Positions 53,525 through 61,750 of a stretch of 64,000 bases of DNA are shown one piece after another (positions within the stretch are counted from its first letter, which is position 1; each line of letters starts with the position of its first letter). Made by a program: the position numbers and the translations under genes. The notes below the pieces were generated by a model. It was not told where the DNA came from. It did not search any database and saw only the letters and a program-made list of their open reading frames with translations. The stretch comes from Anaeromyxobacter dehalogenans 2CP-1 (lineage in GTDB: Bacteria > Myxococcota > Myxococcia > Myxococcales > Anaeromyxobacteraceae), in contig NC_011891.1 in NCBI RefSeq assembly GCF_000022145.1, positions 3,268,501 to 3,332,500 of the forward strand, given 5' to 3'.

Positions 53525-53538
53525 ACGCGTCCCTTGCG
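53525..53538. repeat. Shared 14-mer upstream of cytochrome gene 2
   Basis: The same CGCGTCCCTTGCGC as at 51859-51872, 91 bp before the ATG at 53629. With the preceding bases it also reads as TGACGCG-N4-TTGC at 53522-53536, a poor sigma-54 match because the -24 GG is GA. Confidence 0.45.
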
Positions 53539-53628
53539 CACGGTCAAGCCGCCGGCCCGCCGACGAGGGCATTCTGGCGCCGCGCGCCCGCCCATCCGGG
53601 CGTGGCCACGGACCGAGGACCCTCCCGA

Positions 53629-55596
53629 ATGCGCTCCGCTCGACTCACCCCGCTCGTCCTGACCCTCGCACTGCTCGCCGCCTGCTCGGCCCGCAAGGTG
53701 GAGGAGTCGGCCGAGGCGGGCACCAGCTGCACGCGCTGCCACGGCGGCGTGGACAACCTGACCGGCGCGCCGCCGCGCGACGCCCACGGCAGCCTGACGG
53801 GCCCGAAGGTCGGTGCGCACACCGCCCACCTCGGCGCCGGCGTCGCCTGCGAGACCTGCCACAAGGTGCCGTCGTCGGTGGACGACCCGGACCACATCGG
53901 CCCCGACACCATCAAGGTCCGGTTCGGCCAGGCCGCGAAGCTGAACGGCGCGGCCCCGACGTACGCCGCCGGCACCGGGACGCTCGGCGGCACCTGCTCG
54001 AGCACGTACTGCCACGGCAGCACGCTGTTCGCGGGCGGCACCACGCCGAACCCGTCCTGGAACCAGCCGAAGCCCACCGCGGCGGAGCGCTGCCAGGCGT
54101 GCCACGGCAACCCGCCGCCCAGCCACAGCGCGCTCGCCACCAACTGCTTCCAGTGCCACTCCGACTCGGTGGACGCGAACCAGGAGATCAAGCCCGGCGG
54201 CAAGCACGTGGACGGCCACGTGGACATCGTGGCCCTGACCGCCTGCGCGGGCTGCCACGGCGACCCGAGCCGCACGCAGGACTCGCCGCTCGTCCGCGCC
54301 GCGCCGCCGGTGGACACGCAGGGCAACGTCAGCGGCGCCCGCGTCGGCGCGCACCTCGCGCACCTGCGCGACGGCCCGCTCGCCAAGGCGTTCGCGTGCA
54401 GCCAGTGCCACGTGGTCCCGACCGACTCCGCGCACGCGTCGAACGGCGCGCCGGTGGTCACCTTCGGCCCGCTCGCGTCGCTGAACGCGACCCCGAGCTA
54501 CGCGAACGGCACCTGCAGCGGCGTCTACTGCCACGGCGGCGGCACCACGCCCATCGGCGGCGGCGGCCTGAACGTCGCGCCGACCTGGACGCAGGGGACC
54601 GCCGGCGCGACCTGCGGCAGCTGCCACGCGCTCGTGCCGCCCTCGCCGCACCCGTCGATCGATCGCAACGGCGCGCCGCTCGGCTCGCTGCCGCAGTGCT
54701 CGCAGTGCCACCCCGGCACCGTGAACCCGGACGGCTCGATGTTCGTGGCGAACGGCCTGCACGTGAACGGCGTGGTGGACCAGAACGTCCACCCGGCCGG
54801 CTGGCTCGCGCCGGCGGGCACGCAGCAGCCCCACGGCCTGGCCGCGAACTTCCACGACCCGGCGTATCCGCGCGGCCTCGGCGACTGCCGGACCTGCCAC
54901 GGCGCCGACCTGAACGGTGGCCCCGGCGCCGGCGCGTCCTGCAACGCCTGCCACGCCGCGAACGGCCAGCAGGCGTGGCAGACGAGCTGCACCTTCTGCC
55001 ACGGGGAGCCGAACCGGGCGCAGCTCGCGGCGGCGCCGCCGGTGGACAGCCAGGGTCACGTGGCGCCGTCGGAGCGCGGCGTCGGCGCGCACCAGACGCA
55101 CCTGTTCGGCAAGCAGCCCACCGGCGCGATCAGCAACGGCGTCGCCTGCGGCGCGTGCCACGACGGGCAGCCCTACGCCGACATCGCGCACGTGAACGGC
55201 ACGGTGGCGGTGGCGCTCAAGACCCCGGGCGGCGCCGCGGCCGGCACGTTCGACGCCGGCGCCGGGACCTGCGCGTCCACCTACTGCCACGGCGGGTTCC
55301 GCGGCGGGAAGGCCGCCACCCCGGCATGGACCGCCACCTCGGTGGACTGCGGCAGCTGCCACGCGTCGCAGACCGGCACCGACCTCAGCGACGCGCACGC
55401 GACGCACGTCGGCACGTTCAAGCTCTCGTGCGGCGTCTGCCACTCCGCCGCGTACGCGCCCGGCGCCACGCCGCCCACCGCGGACGAGGTGCTGCACGTG
55501 AACGGCGTGGTCGACGTGGCCGCGCCGGTCAACTATGACCGGGCCACGCACGGCTGCACCGTCGCCTGCCACGGTCCGGATCGCGCCTGGTACTGA
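53629..55596 (+). CDS. Multihaem c-type cytochrome lipoprotein, larger paralogue
   Basis: A 655-residue lipoprotein with lipobox LLAAC (Cys about residue 19). I count 14 CxxCH motifs, three CxxxxCH (CSSTYCH, CSGVYCH, CASTYCH) and one terminal CxxxCH (CTVACH), up to 18 haem sites. Domain repeats follow the pattern of its neighbour: APPVDTQGN, VGAHLAHL, CxxCH..VP, GTCSGVYCHG. It would form a multihaem wire at the outer membrane or cell surface for electron transfer to metals or between cells, in line with metal-respiring Anaeromyxobacter. It may form a module with the first cytochrome. A strong intrinsic terminator follows. Confidence 0.9.
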   Translation: MRSARLTPLVLTLALLAACSARKVEESAEAGTSCTRCHGGVDNLTGAPPRDAHGSLTGPKVGAHTAHLGAGVACETCHKVPSSVDDPDHIGPDTIKVRFGQAAKLNGAAPTYAAGTGTLGGTCSSTYCHGSTLFAGGTTPNPSWNQPKPTAAERCQACHGNPPPSHSALATNCFQCHSDSVDANQEIKPGGKHVDGHVDIVALTACAGCHGDPSRTQDSPLVRAAPPVDTQGNVSGARVGAHLAHLRDGPLAKAFACSQCHVVPTDSAHASNGAPVVTFGPLASLNATPSYANGTCSGVYCHGGGTTPIGGGGLNVAPTWTQGTAGATCGSCHALVPPSPHPSIDRNGAPLGSLPQCSQCHPGTVNPDGSMFVANGLHVNGVVDQNVHPAGWLAPAGTQQPHGLAANFHDPAYPRGLGDCRTCHGADLNGGPGAGASCNACHAANGQQAWQTSCTFCHGEPNRAQLAAAPPVDSQGHVAPSERGVGAHQTHLFGKQPTGAISNGVACGACHDGQPYADIAHVNGTVAVALKTPGGAAAGTFDAGAGTCASTYCHGGFRGGKAATPAWTATSVDCGSCHASQTGTDLSDAHATHVGTFKLSCGVCHSAAYAPGATPPTADEVLHVNGVVDVAAPVNYDRATHGCTVACHGPDRAWY

Positions 55597-55622
55597 TCCG
55601 GGCTGACGCTGCGTGAAGTTCC

Positions 55623-55672
55623 CGAGGCCGGGGGGGTCCGCCCCCCGGCCTCGACCTTTCCGGCCCGTTTTC
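55623..55672 (+). terminator. Rho-independent terminator after the cytochrome pair
   Basis: A 13-bp perfect stem (55623-55635 with 55641-55653) with a 5-nt loop, followed by T-rich sequence (CCTTT ... GTTTT). It lies 26 bp after the stop of the second cytochrome gene. Confidence 0.85.
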
Positions 55673-55746
55673 CTTGCGCCCGCGCCCCGCACCTGTCAGG
55701 TTCCGGGCGCTGCGGGCCCCTGCCCGGCCTGCCCGGAGGCCCCTTC

Positions 55747-56508
55747 ATGCGCCGCGAGCACAGCGATCAGCGGATCGCGCTCTTCATCGACTTCGAGAAC
55801 CTCGTCACCCGCACCGGCCTCTCGGCCGAGACGTTCGACCTGCAGCCCGCGCTCGACACCCTGCTCGAGAAGGGGAAGGTCGTGTACCGCCGGGCGTACG
55901 CCGACTGGACGCGCTTCTCCGCCGCCACCCCGCGCCTCCACGAGAAGGGCGTCGAGCTGGTGGACGTGCCGCCCTCGACGCGCGCCGGGAAGAACGGCGC
56001 CGACATGCGCCTCGTCATCGACGCGCTCGAGCTCGCCTACCTGCGCGAGCACATCGACACGTTCGTGATCGCGTCCGGCGACTCCGACTTCTGCCCCCTC
56101 GCCTACAAGCTGCGCGAGAACGACCGCACCGTGATCGGGATGGCGGTGCGGGAGGCGACCAGCCCCCTGTTCGTGAAGGCGTGCGACGAGTTCATCTACC
56201 TGCGCCCGGGCAGCCGCCGCCGCGCGGAGGGCGGCGGCAAGGAGAAGGCCGAGCGGGCCAAGGAGAAGGTCGCCGCGGTCGTCCCCGAGGTCGCGCGCGA
56301 GGCCACCGCCGCCATCCTGGGGCGGGCCGCCGGGCCGGTGAACCCGTCCGCCATCAAGGCCGCCATCGTGCGCCGCCAGCCCGACTTCGACGAGCGCGAG
56401 CACGGGTTCTCGTCCTTCAACCGGATGCTGGAGGCCATGGAGACCGAGGGCCTGCTCCGCCGCGAGCAGGGCGCCAAGGGGCAGTGGTACGTGGTCCCCG
56501 CGGCCTAG
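55747..56508 (+). CDS. NYN-domain protein with C-terminal LOTUS/OST-HTH domain
   Basis: A 253-residue cytosolic protein. The NYN (PIN-like) ribonuclease domain (about 5-150) has conserved acidic residues in RIALFIDFENLV, KNGADMRLVIDALEL and FVIASGDSDFCPL. After a charged linker, residues about 185-252 form an OST-HTH/LOTUS-type winged helix (GPVNPSAIKAAIVRRQPDFD, then GFSSFNRMLEAMETEGLL) that binds RNA. It is the LabA/DUF88-like type and probably acts in RNA turnover or regulation. Sits alone between the cytochrome terminator and the SDR gene. Confidence 0.85.
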   Translation: MRREHSDQRIALFIDFENLVTRTGLSAETFDLQPALDTLLEKGKVVYRRAYADWTRFSAATPRLHEKGVELVDVPPSTRAGKNGADMRLVIDALELAYLREHIDTFVIASGDSDFCPLAYKLRENDRTVIGMAVREATSPLFVKACDEFIYLRPGSRRRAEGGGKEKAERAKEKVAAVVPEVAREATAAILGRAAGPVNPSAIKAAIVRRQPDFDEREHGFSSFNRMLEAMETEGLLRREQGAKGQWYVVPAA

Positions 56509-56568
56509 CCTCCCTCCCGCCGCCGCGCCCCGGCGCGCCCCGCCCTAGCTTCTCGGGCAGGAGGCGCC

Positions 56569-57456
56569 ATGGCGAAGGAGCGGAACCCCGACCCGCGGCA
56601 GGCCGGCGCGAAGCCGCCCTACCCGAAGCAGCAGCAGGAGACGCCCGGCAGCGAGGCGGGGATGCGCCCGCGGCCGGACTTCGGCGAGCAGAGCTACCGC
56701 GGGCACGGGCGGCTGCAGGATCGCGTCGCCATCGTGACGGGCGGTGACAGCGGCATCGGCCGCGCCGTGGCGCTCGCGTTCGCGCGCGAGGGCGCGCACG
56801 TGGTGATCTCGTACCTGTCCGAGCACGAGGACGCCGAGGAGACGCGGCGCGTGGTGGAGGCGTCCGGGCGCACCGCGGCGCTGGTCGCCGGTGATCTCTC
56901 CGAGGACGCGCAGTGCGCGCGCGTGGTGCAGGCGGCCATCGAGCGCTTCGGGCGGCTGGACGTGCTCGTGAACAACGCCGCGTTCCAGGGGCGCGCCGTG
57001 CAGCGCTTCGAGGACCTCGACGCCGAGCGGGTGGCGCGCACCTTTCGCGTCAACGTCGTCGCCATGTTCAACCTCACCCGCCACGCCCTGCCCCACCTGA
57101 AGCCCGGCGCCTCGATCGTCAACACCACCTCGATCCAGGCCTACCACCCCAACCCGCAGATCCTGGACTACGCCGCCACCAAGGGCGCCATCCGCACGTT
57201 CACCCAGGGGCTCTCGAAGGAGCTCGCCGCGCGGGGGATCCGGGTGAACGGGGTCGCGCCCGGCCCGATCTGGACGCCGCTCATCCCGCAGTCGTTCCCG
57301 GACGAGAAGGTGGAGAAGCACGGCGAGAGCGCGCCCATGGAGCGCGCCGGCCAGCCGGCCGAGGTCGCGCCGGTGTTCGTGTTCCTCGCCTCCGACGACG
57401 CGCGGTACGTGAGCGGGGAGATCGTGGGGGTGACCGGGGGGTCGCCGCTGGCGTAG
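56569..57456 (+). CDS. SDR-family oxidoreductase (YghA-like general stress type)
   Basis: A 295-residue classical short-chain dehydrogenase with an N-terminal extension (about 1-48, Pro/Lys-rich, YPKQQQETPGSEAGMRP) typical of the YghA/YdaD group. Cofactor loop TGGDSGIGR near residues 57-65, NNAA near 136, catalytic Ser in VNTTSIQ, Tyr and Lys in DYAATKGAI, then VAPGPIWTPL. Substrate unknown; these proteins are often stress-induced and reduce small aldehydes or ketones. Ends VTGGSPLA. Confidence 0.88.
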   Translation: MAKERNPDPRQAGAKPPYPKQQQETPGSEAGMRPRPDFGEQSYRGHGRLQDRVAIVTGGDSGIGRAVALAFAREGAHVVISYLSEHEDAEETRRVVEASGRTAALVAGDLSEDAQCARVVQAAIERFGRLDVLVNNAAFQGRAVQRFEDLDAERVARTFRVNVVAMFNLTRHALPHLKPGASIVNTTSIQAYHPNPQILDYAATKGAIRTFTQGLSKELAARGIRVNGVAPGPIWTPLIPQSFPDEKVEKHGESAPMERAGQPAEVAPVFVFLASDDARYVSGEIVGVTGGSPLA

Positions 57457-57548
57457 GGGCGTGCGCCCCGCGAACACGGTACGGAGGTGGGACCCGCGCG
57501 CGCTTGCGGCACGCCCCCCGGCGGCGCGACAGTCGCCGTCAGCGCGCG

Positions 57549-59078
57549 ATGGCGACCGGCCCCACCAGATCCTGGAAGACCCGTCTCGAGGCCGCGCCGT
57601 CGGTGGCGTTCTTCGCTGCGAGCTGGGCGCTGCTCGCGATCGCCGGTGCGTCGCGGATGTTCCAGGACCCCGGCACGTTCTGGCACGTGCTCACCGGCGA
57701 ACGGATCCTGAGCCACGGCCTGCCGCGCGAGGACTGGCTCACGTTCACCTTCCAGGGAAAGCCGTGGATCGCGCACCAGTGGCTGGCGGAGTGCGCGATG
57801 GCGCTGCTCCACCGGCTTGGCGGCTTCGACGCCCTGCTCGTCGCGGCGAGCGGCGGGCTGGCGCTCCTGTTCACGTGGCTGTTCGCGCGGCTGATCGCGG
57901 GCGGGGTCGCGCTTCGCTGGGCGGTGCTGATCTCGGCGCTCGGGCTGCTCACCAGCGCCGGAAGCATCCACATCCGCCCGATGCTGCTCTCGATGGTCTT
58001 CTTCGGCTGGACCTTCGCACTCATCGCGCACGTGGAGGCCGGCCGAGCCCCACTGCGCCGGCTGTGGTGGCTCGTGCCGCTGTTCGTCCTGTGGACGAGC
58101 TGCCACGGGGCCGTGCTGGGCGGGCTCGCGACGCTCGCGCTCGCGGCCGCCCTCTGGATCACGACCTGGGCGACGGCGCGCCCATCGCCGGTGACCGGAC
58201 CGGCGGATGCGCTCACCGTCTGCGGCGTCCTCGCCGCCGGCATGACGGGCACGCTCCTGAACCCGTACGGCGTGGAGATGATCCGGACGTGGCTGGCGAT
58301 CGTGCGGTCGCCGGTCATCGCCGAGTACATCGTGGAGCACGCCTCGCTCTGGAGGACCAGTTCCTGGTACGTGGTCCCGCTCGCGGCGGGCTGTGCCGCG
58401 GTGGCTGCCTCGAGCGGCCGCGCCCGCTGGACGGCCACCTGCGTCCTCCCGCTCGTCTGGCTCGTGCTCATGCTCCAGCGGATCCGGCACGCCTCCCTCT
58501 TCGCCATCGCGGCGCTCATCGCGCTCGCCGAGCTCCTCCCACGGAGTGGCGTCGCGGCGTGGCTGGCGCGGCACGGGATCGACGTCACAGGTCCGCGCCG
58601 CCCGGCGCCGGCCCTGCCGCGCGCGGCGTGGCTCGCCCCGGTGGCGGCGCTCGCGCTCGCCGCGCTGAATCACTCCGTGGGCGGCCCTTCGCTGGCGGGC
58701 CCGCAGCGTGCCCGCTGGCCGTACGCGCTCGTTCCACGCCTGGATACCGCTGCGCGCGCCATCGGGCCGCGCACCCCCGTGCTGACGGACATGGTGCTGG
58801 GCGCGTTCGTCGCGTTCAACGTCCCGGGCGTGCGCATCTTCGGCGACGACCGTTGCGAGCTGTACGGGGACGCGTTCCTGCGCGAGTGGTACGAGGGGAC
58901 GCCTGCCTTCTACGCGCGCCAGGTCGCCGAGCACGACGTCCGCCTCGCGCTGTCCGAGCGTGACTCGCGGCTCGACCAGTACCTGCGCGGCGACGTGGGC
59001 TGGCGGGAGGTGGCGAGCACCCCACGCGCCTCCCTGTTCGTCCGCGCTGCCGGCTTCGAGCGCGAAGCGGCGCGGTGA
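57549..59078 (+). CDS. Polytopic membrane protein, GT-C-like
   Basis: A 509-residue protein with about eleven hydrophobic segments in its first 400 residues and a C-terminal soluble region (about 415-509). The N-terminal loop contains DPGTFWHVLTGERIL and PWIAHQWLAECAMALLHR, motifs shared by membrane proteins of the GT-C glycosyltransferase-like class found in myxobacteria and planctomycetes. Conserved D/H residues in the first extracytoplasmic loop would match the lipid-sugar donor site of such enzymes. Substrate unknown. The ATG at 57549 precedes the first helix. Confidence 0.7.
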   Translation: MATGPTRSWKTRLEAAPSVAFFAASWALLAIAGASRMFQDPGTFWHVLTGERILSHGLPREDWLTFTFQGKPWIAHQWLAECAMALLHRLGGFDALLVAASGGLALLFTWLFARLIAGGVALRWAVLISALGLLTSAGSIHIRPMLLSMVFFGWTFALIAHVEAGRAPLRRLWWLVPLFVLWTSCHGAVLGGLATLALAAALWITTWATARPSPVTGPADALTVCGVLAAGMTGTLLNPYGVEMIRTWLAIVRSPVIAEYIVEHASLWRTSSWYVVPLAAGCAAVAASSGRARWTATCVLPLVWLVLMLQRIRHASLFAIAALIALAELLPRSGVAAWLARHGIDVTGPRRPAPALPRAAWLAPVAALALAALNHSVGGPSLAGPQRARWPYALVPRLDTAARAIGPRTPVLTDMVLGAFVAFNVPGVRIFGDDRCELYGDAFLREWYEGTPAFYARQVAEHDVRLALSERDSRLDQYLRGDVGWREVASTPRASLFVRAAGFEREAAR

Positions 59079-59476
59079 ACGGGTCGCTCTTGCTCGCGAG
59101 CAGCGGCCGCCGCGAGCTCGATCCGCGTGTCGCTCGTTCACCATCGTGATCCCGCGCTCGGTACCCGTACCTACCGTCGCTCCTCGCGCCCGATCGCACA
59201 CATTCGCCTACCTTGCCGGAGCGGACTCGACCGCGACGAGCGCCGGCGTGCCTGCGCACGGAATCCACGCCACTGCACGCGTTTCGTGCGTTCGCCGAGC
59301 AGCGTCGGACCCTGCGCCGCCGACCACACCTGGCTGAGCGTCACCCGGATTCGGGAACCATTGGCGCCGGATATTCTGCAACCCGAAGCAGCGTGTAGCG
59401 TCCCACGCATTGAGACGGGCAATGTTCGCAGCTCGAATCGGTCGAGCGGCGGATGCCCGGGACGAAGGGGGACTCC
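59079..59476. other. 398-bp gene-free region upstream of the tad locus
   Basis: No convincing gene in either strand. A ribosome-binding site GAAGGGGGACTCC precedes the first pilin start. The sequence is less GC-rich around 59360-59440. I found no clear sigma-70 or sigma-54 promoter, although one is expected for the pilus operon here. Confidence 0.45.
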
Positions 59477-59653
59477 ATGCTGCGGAAGCTGTGGAAGGAC
59501 GACGAGGGCGCGACGGCAGTCGAGTACGGTCTGATGGTTGCCGCGATCGCGGCGGTGATCGTGGTGGTCGTGTTCTCGCTCGGCGGTCGCGTCAACACCG
59601 CGTTCCAGACGGTCGACACGACGATTGGGAGCCACCAGCCCGCCGCCCAGTAG
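59477..59653 (+). CDS. flp: Flp/Fap type IVb pilin 1
   Basis: A 58-residue prepilin. A short charged leader (MLRKLWKDDEG) is followed by the processing site G/A-x-A-V-E-Y and a hydrophobic helix (GATAVEYGLMVAAIAAVIV). The Glu at position +5 after cleavage and the adjacent Tyr are the hallmark of Flp pilins, cut by the prepilin peptidase encoded downstream. The ATG at 59477 follows a good ribosome-binding site. The mature chain is about 48 residues, the main subunit of tad adhesive pili. Confidence 0.92.
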   Translation: MLRKLWKDDEGATAVEYGLMVAAIAAVIVVVVFSLGGRVNTAFQTVDTTIGSHQPAAQ

Positions 59654-59685
59654 CTCCTGCGAACCAGGGGAGGATGGCGGATCCG

Positions 59686-59853
59686 ATGAGGCTCCGGAAC
59701 GATGACGGCGGCGCGACCGCGGTGGAGTACGCGCTGATGCTGGCGGCGATCGCCGCCGCCGTCATCGCCATCGCCTTCACCCTCGGGGTGACGGTGAACG
59801 GACTGTTCGAGGGGACGCACAGCGGCCTCGCCGCACATATGTCCGCACGCTAG
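59686..59853 (+). CDS. Flp/Fap type IVb pilin 2
   Basis: A 55-residue paralogue of the first pilin: MRLRNDDGGATAVEYALMLA and a hydrophobic helix AAIAAAVIAIAFTLGV. The Flp processing signature is intact. The ATG at 59686 aligns best with pilin 1; an in-frame ATG at 59674 directly abuts the ribosome-binding site and is less likely. The C-terminus (GTHSGLAAHMSAR) differs from that of pilin 1, so it may be a minor or alternative subunit. Confidence 0.9.
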   Translation: MRLRNDDGGATAVEYALMLAAIAAAVIAIAFTLGVTVNGLFEGTHSGLAAHMSAR

Positions 59854-59874
59854 CCCTCGGGGGGGGGCCAAGCC

Positions 59875-60366
59875 GTGACTCTCACCATCGATGCGATCGC
59901 TCCTGCAGCATTGGCCGTCGCGGCCGCCTCGGACCTGGCGTCGAGGCGCATCCCGAACGCGCTCTCGCTGACGGTTGCGGTCGCCGGCCTGGCCGCGAGC
60001 ACCGGTCCGCTGCAGGCCGCGTCCGGGCTGGTGGCGTCGGCCATCTGCCTCGCACTGATGCTTCCGCTCTGGCGCCGCCGCGCGATAGGAGGCGGTGACG
60101 TCAAGCTCCTCGCGGCGGCCGCCGCCTGGGTCCGGCTCGAGCACCTCTTCGTGTTCGGCCTCGCTGTGGCGCTGTGCGGGGGCCTGCTGGCGCTGATCGT
60201 GCTCGCCAGGGCGTCCGCGGCCGAACTTCGCCTCGTCCGCGCCAACGCGGTGGCCTCACTCGCGATGTCCAGACCGGCCGTCGCGCGCTCCGCGGGCACC
60301 TCCATCCCGTACGGCGTCGCGATCGCGCTCGGCGCCGCGATCGCGACCTCCGGAGCGCTCTCGTGA
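59875..60366 (+). CDS. cpaA: Prepilin peptidase CpaA/TadV
   Basis: A 163-residue membrane aspartyl protease starting at GTG 59875. The two catalytic Asp residues are in AASDLASRRIPN and GGGDVKLLAA, the pattern of A24-family peptidases of the short TadV type. Four hydrophobic segments are visible. It removes the leader of the Flp prepilins encoded directly upstream. Its stop codon overlaps the start of the TadE-like gene (GTGA), so the pair is translationally coupled. Confidence 0.92.
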   Translation: MTLTIDAIAPAALAVAAASDLASRRIPNALSLTVAVAGLAASTGPLQAASGLVASAICLALMLPLWRRRAIGGGDVKLLAAAAAWVRLEHLFVFGLAVALCGGLLALIVLARASAAELRLVRANAVASLAMSRPAVARSAGTSIPYGVAIALGAAIATSGALS

Positions 60367-60785
60367 GGCGCGCCCGAAGCGAGCGCGGCGCTGCTGCAGT
60401 CGAGTTCGCGCTCGTGCTCCCGCTCCTGCTCACGATCGTCTTCGGCACGATCGAGTGGGGCTACTACTTCTTCAACCGGCAGGTGGTCATCAACTCCGCG
60501 CGCGAGGGGGCGCGCGCCGGGACGCTGCAGTACGCGAGCGGTACCAGTGCCTCCGCGGTCGCGGTGACGACCGCGGAGAACTACCTGACCAGCGCCGGCC
60601 TGCCTCTGACCCGAGACTCGATCAGCGTCGCCCGGATCGAGTTCAAGACCGCCGACGGGGGCACCTGCCCCTCCGGCTCGTCCTGCATCCGGGTCCAGTA
60701 CGACCTCCCGACGCTCACCGGTTTCCTCGACGGGATCTTCGGCACGACCCGGACGGTCGAGGCGTACGCACAGATGCGGAAGTGA
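60363..60785 (+). CDS. tadE: TadE-like pseudopilin
   Basis: A 140-residue protein starting at GTG 60363, overlapping the CpaA stop. The N-terminus ERGAAAVEFALVLPLLLTIV, with the Glu of the TadE processing region followed by a hydrophobic helix, is typical of TadE/TadF pseudopilins. The remainder is a small extracytoplasmic domain with two Cys (about residues 107 and 113, in GGTCPSGSSCIR) that could form a disulfide. It is a minor component needed for Flp pilus assembly. Confidence 0.87.
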   Translation: MRRARSERGAAAVEFALVLPLLLTIVFGTIEWGYYFFNRQVVINSAREGARAGTLQYASGTSASAVAVTTAENYLTSAGLPLTRDSISVARIEFKTADGGTCPSGSSCIRVQYDLPTLTGFLDGIFGTTRTVEAYAQMRK

Positions 60786-60820
60786 GCCCGCGCCCGGCGC
60801 TCACCCCACGGGAAGAGACC

Positions 60821-61750
60821 ATGTCCATCCGTCCAGACGAGCAGAGCCCGGCGACCCCCCGCGACAAGCGCAAGCGGCGCGCAGCCTGGGGCGTCACGTT
60901 CCTCGTGGTCGCCATCCTGGCGGCAGTCGGCGTCGCGCTGCTCCTGACGCGCTACATGGACGCGCGCGTGGCAGCGGTGCGCGTGCCCACCTCCGGCGTG
61001 GTGGTTGCCCAGGTCGACATCCCGGTGGCGACGCCCATCAAGCCCGAGTGGCTGGGGGTGGTGCCCTGGCCCGTGACGGCGCTCCCACCGGGCGCTGCGT
61101 CGGAGCCCGCGGCGCTGGTCGGCCAGGTCGCGATCGTTCCGATCACGCGCGGTGAGGCGGTGCTTCCGTCCAAGCTCGCGACGGCGGGTGCGCGCAGCGG
61201 CCTCGCCACCCTTCTCCCCGCTGGCATGCGCGCGGTCGCGGTCCGAGTGGATGACGTCGTCGGCGTGGCGGGCTTCCTCCACCCCGGCGATCGCGTGGAC
61301 GTGATCGTGACCATGCAGCCGCGCGAAGGCGTGCCGTACACCTCGAAGATCGTCCTCCAGAACGTGAAAGTGCTCGCGGTCGGCCAGCATCTGGAGCTCC
61401 GGGGCAAGGACGCGGAGAAGCCCAACCCGGTGACGGTCGCGACCCTGATGGTGACGGGCGACGAGTCCGAGCGGCTGGCGCTATCCGCGTCGAAGGGCCA
61501 GTTGCTGCTGTCCTTGAGGGCGCTCGGGGACGAGGAGCTCGTCGACACGAAGGGCATCACGCCTCCCGTGCTGTTCGCCAGCGCCGCTCAGGAGCCGCGC
61601 GTCGCGGCGAGCGAGCCGGCCAAGCCCCGCACCCGGGTCGCCGCGCGGCCGGCGCCCGCCGAGCCGGCGAAGGAGAAGCAGGTGGTCGAGATCCTCCGCG
61701 GCGATCTCTACGAAAAGCGCAACTTCGAGGCGAAGGAGAGCCGTCGATGA
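60821..61750 (+). CDS. cpaB: Flp pilus assembly protein CpaB/RcpC
   Basis: A 309-residue inner-membrane-anchored periplasmic protein. The N-terminal transmembrane helix (about 23-44, WGVTFLVVAILAAVGVALLL) is followed by a SAF domain (VPTSGVVVAQVDIPVATPIK) and the RcpC domain (RAVAVRVDDVVGVAGFLHPG, then RVDVIVTM). A Pro/Ala-rich linker and charged tail end the protein. CpaB stabilises the secretin. Its stop overlaps the start of the secretin gene (ATGA). The ATG follows GGGAAGAGACC. Confidence 0.92.
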   Translation: MSIRPDEQSPATPRDKRKRRAAWGVTFLVVAILAAVGVALLLTRYMDARVAAVRVPTSGVVVAQVDIPVATPIKPEWLGVVPWPVTALPPGAASEPAALVGQVAIVPITRGEAVLPSKLATAGARSGLATLLPAGMRAVAVRVDDVVGVAGFLHPGDRVDVIVTMQPREGVPYTSKIVLQNVKVLAVGQHLELRGKDAEKPNPVTVATLMVTGDESERLALSASKGQLLLSLRALGDEELVDTKGITPPVLFASAAQEPRVAASEPAKPRTRVAARPAPAEPAKEKQVVEILRGDLYEKRNFEAKESRR

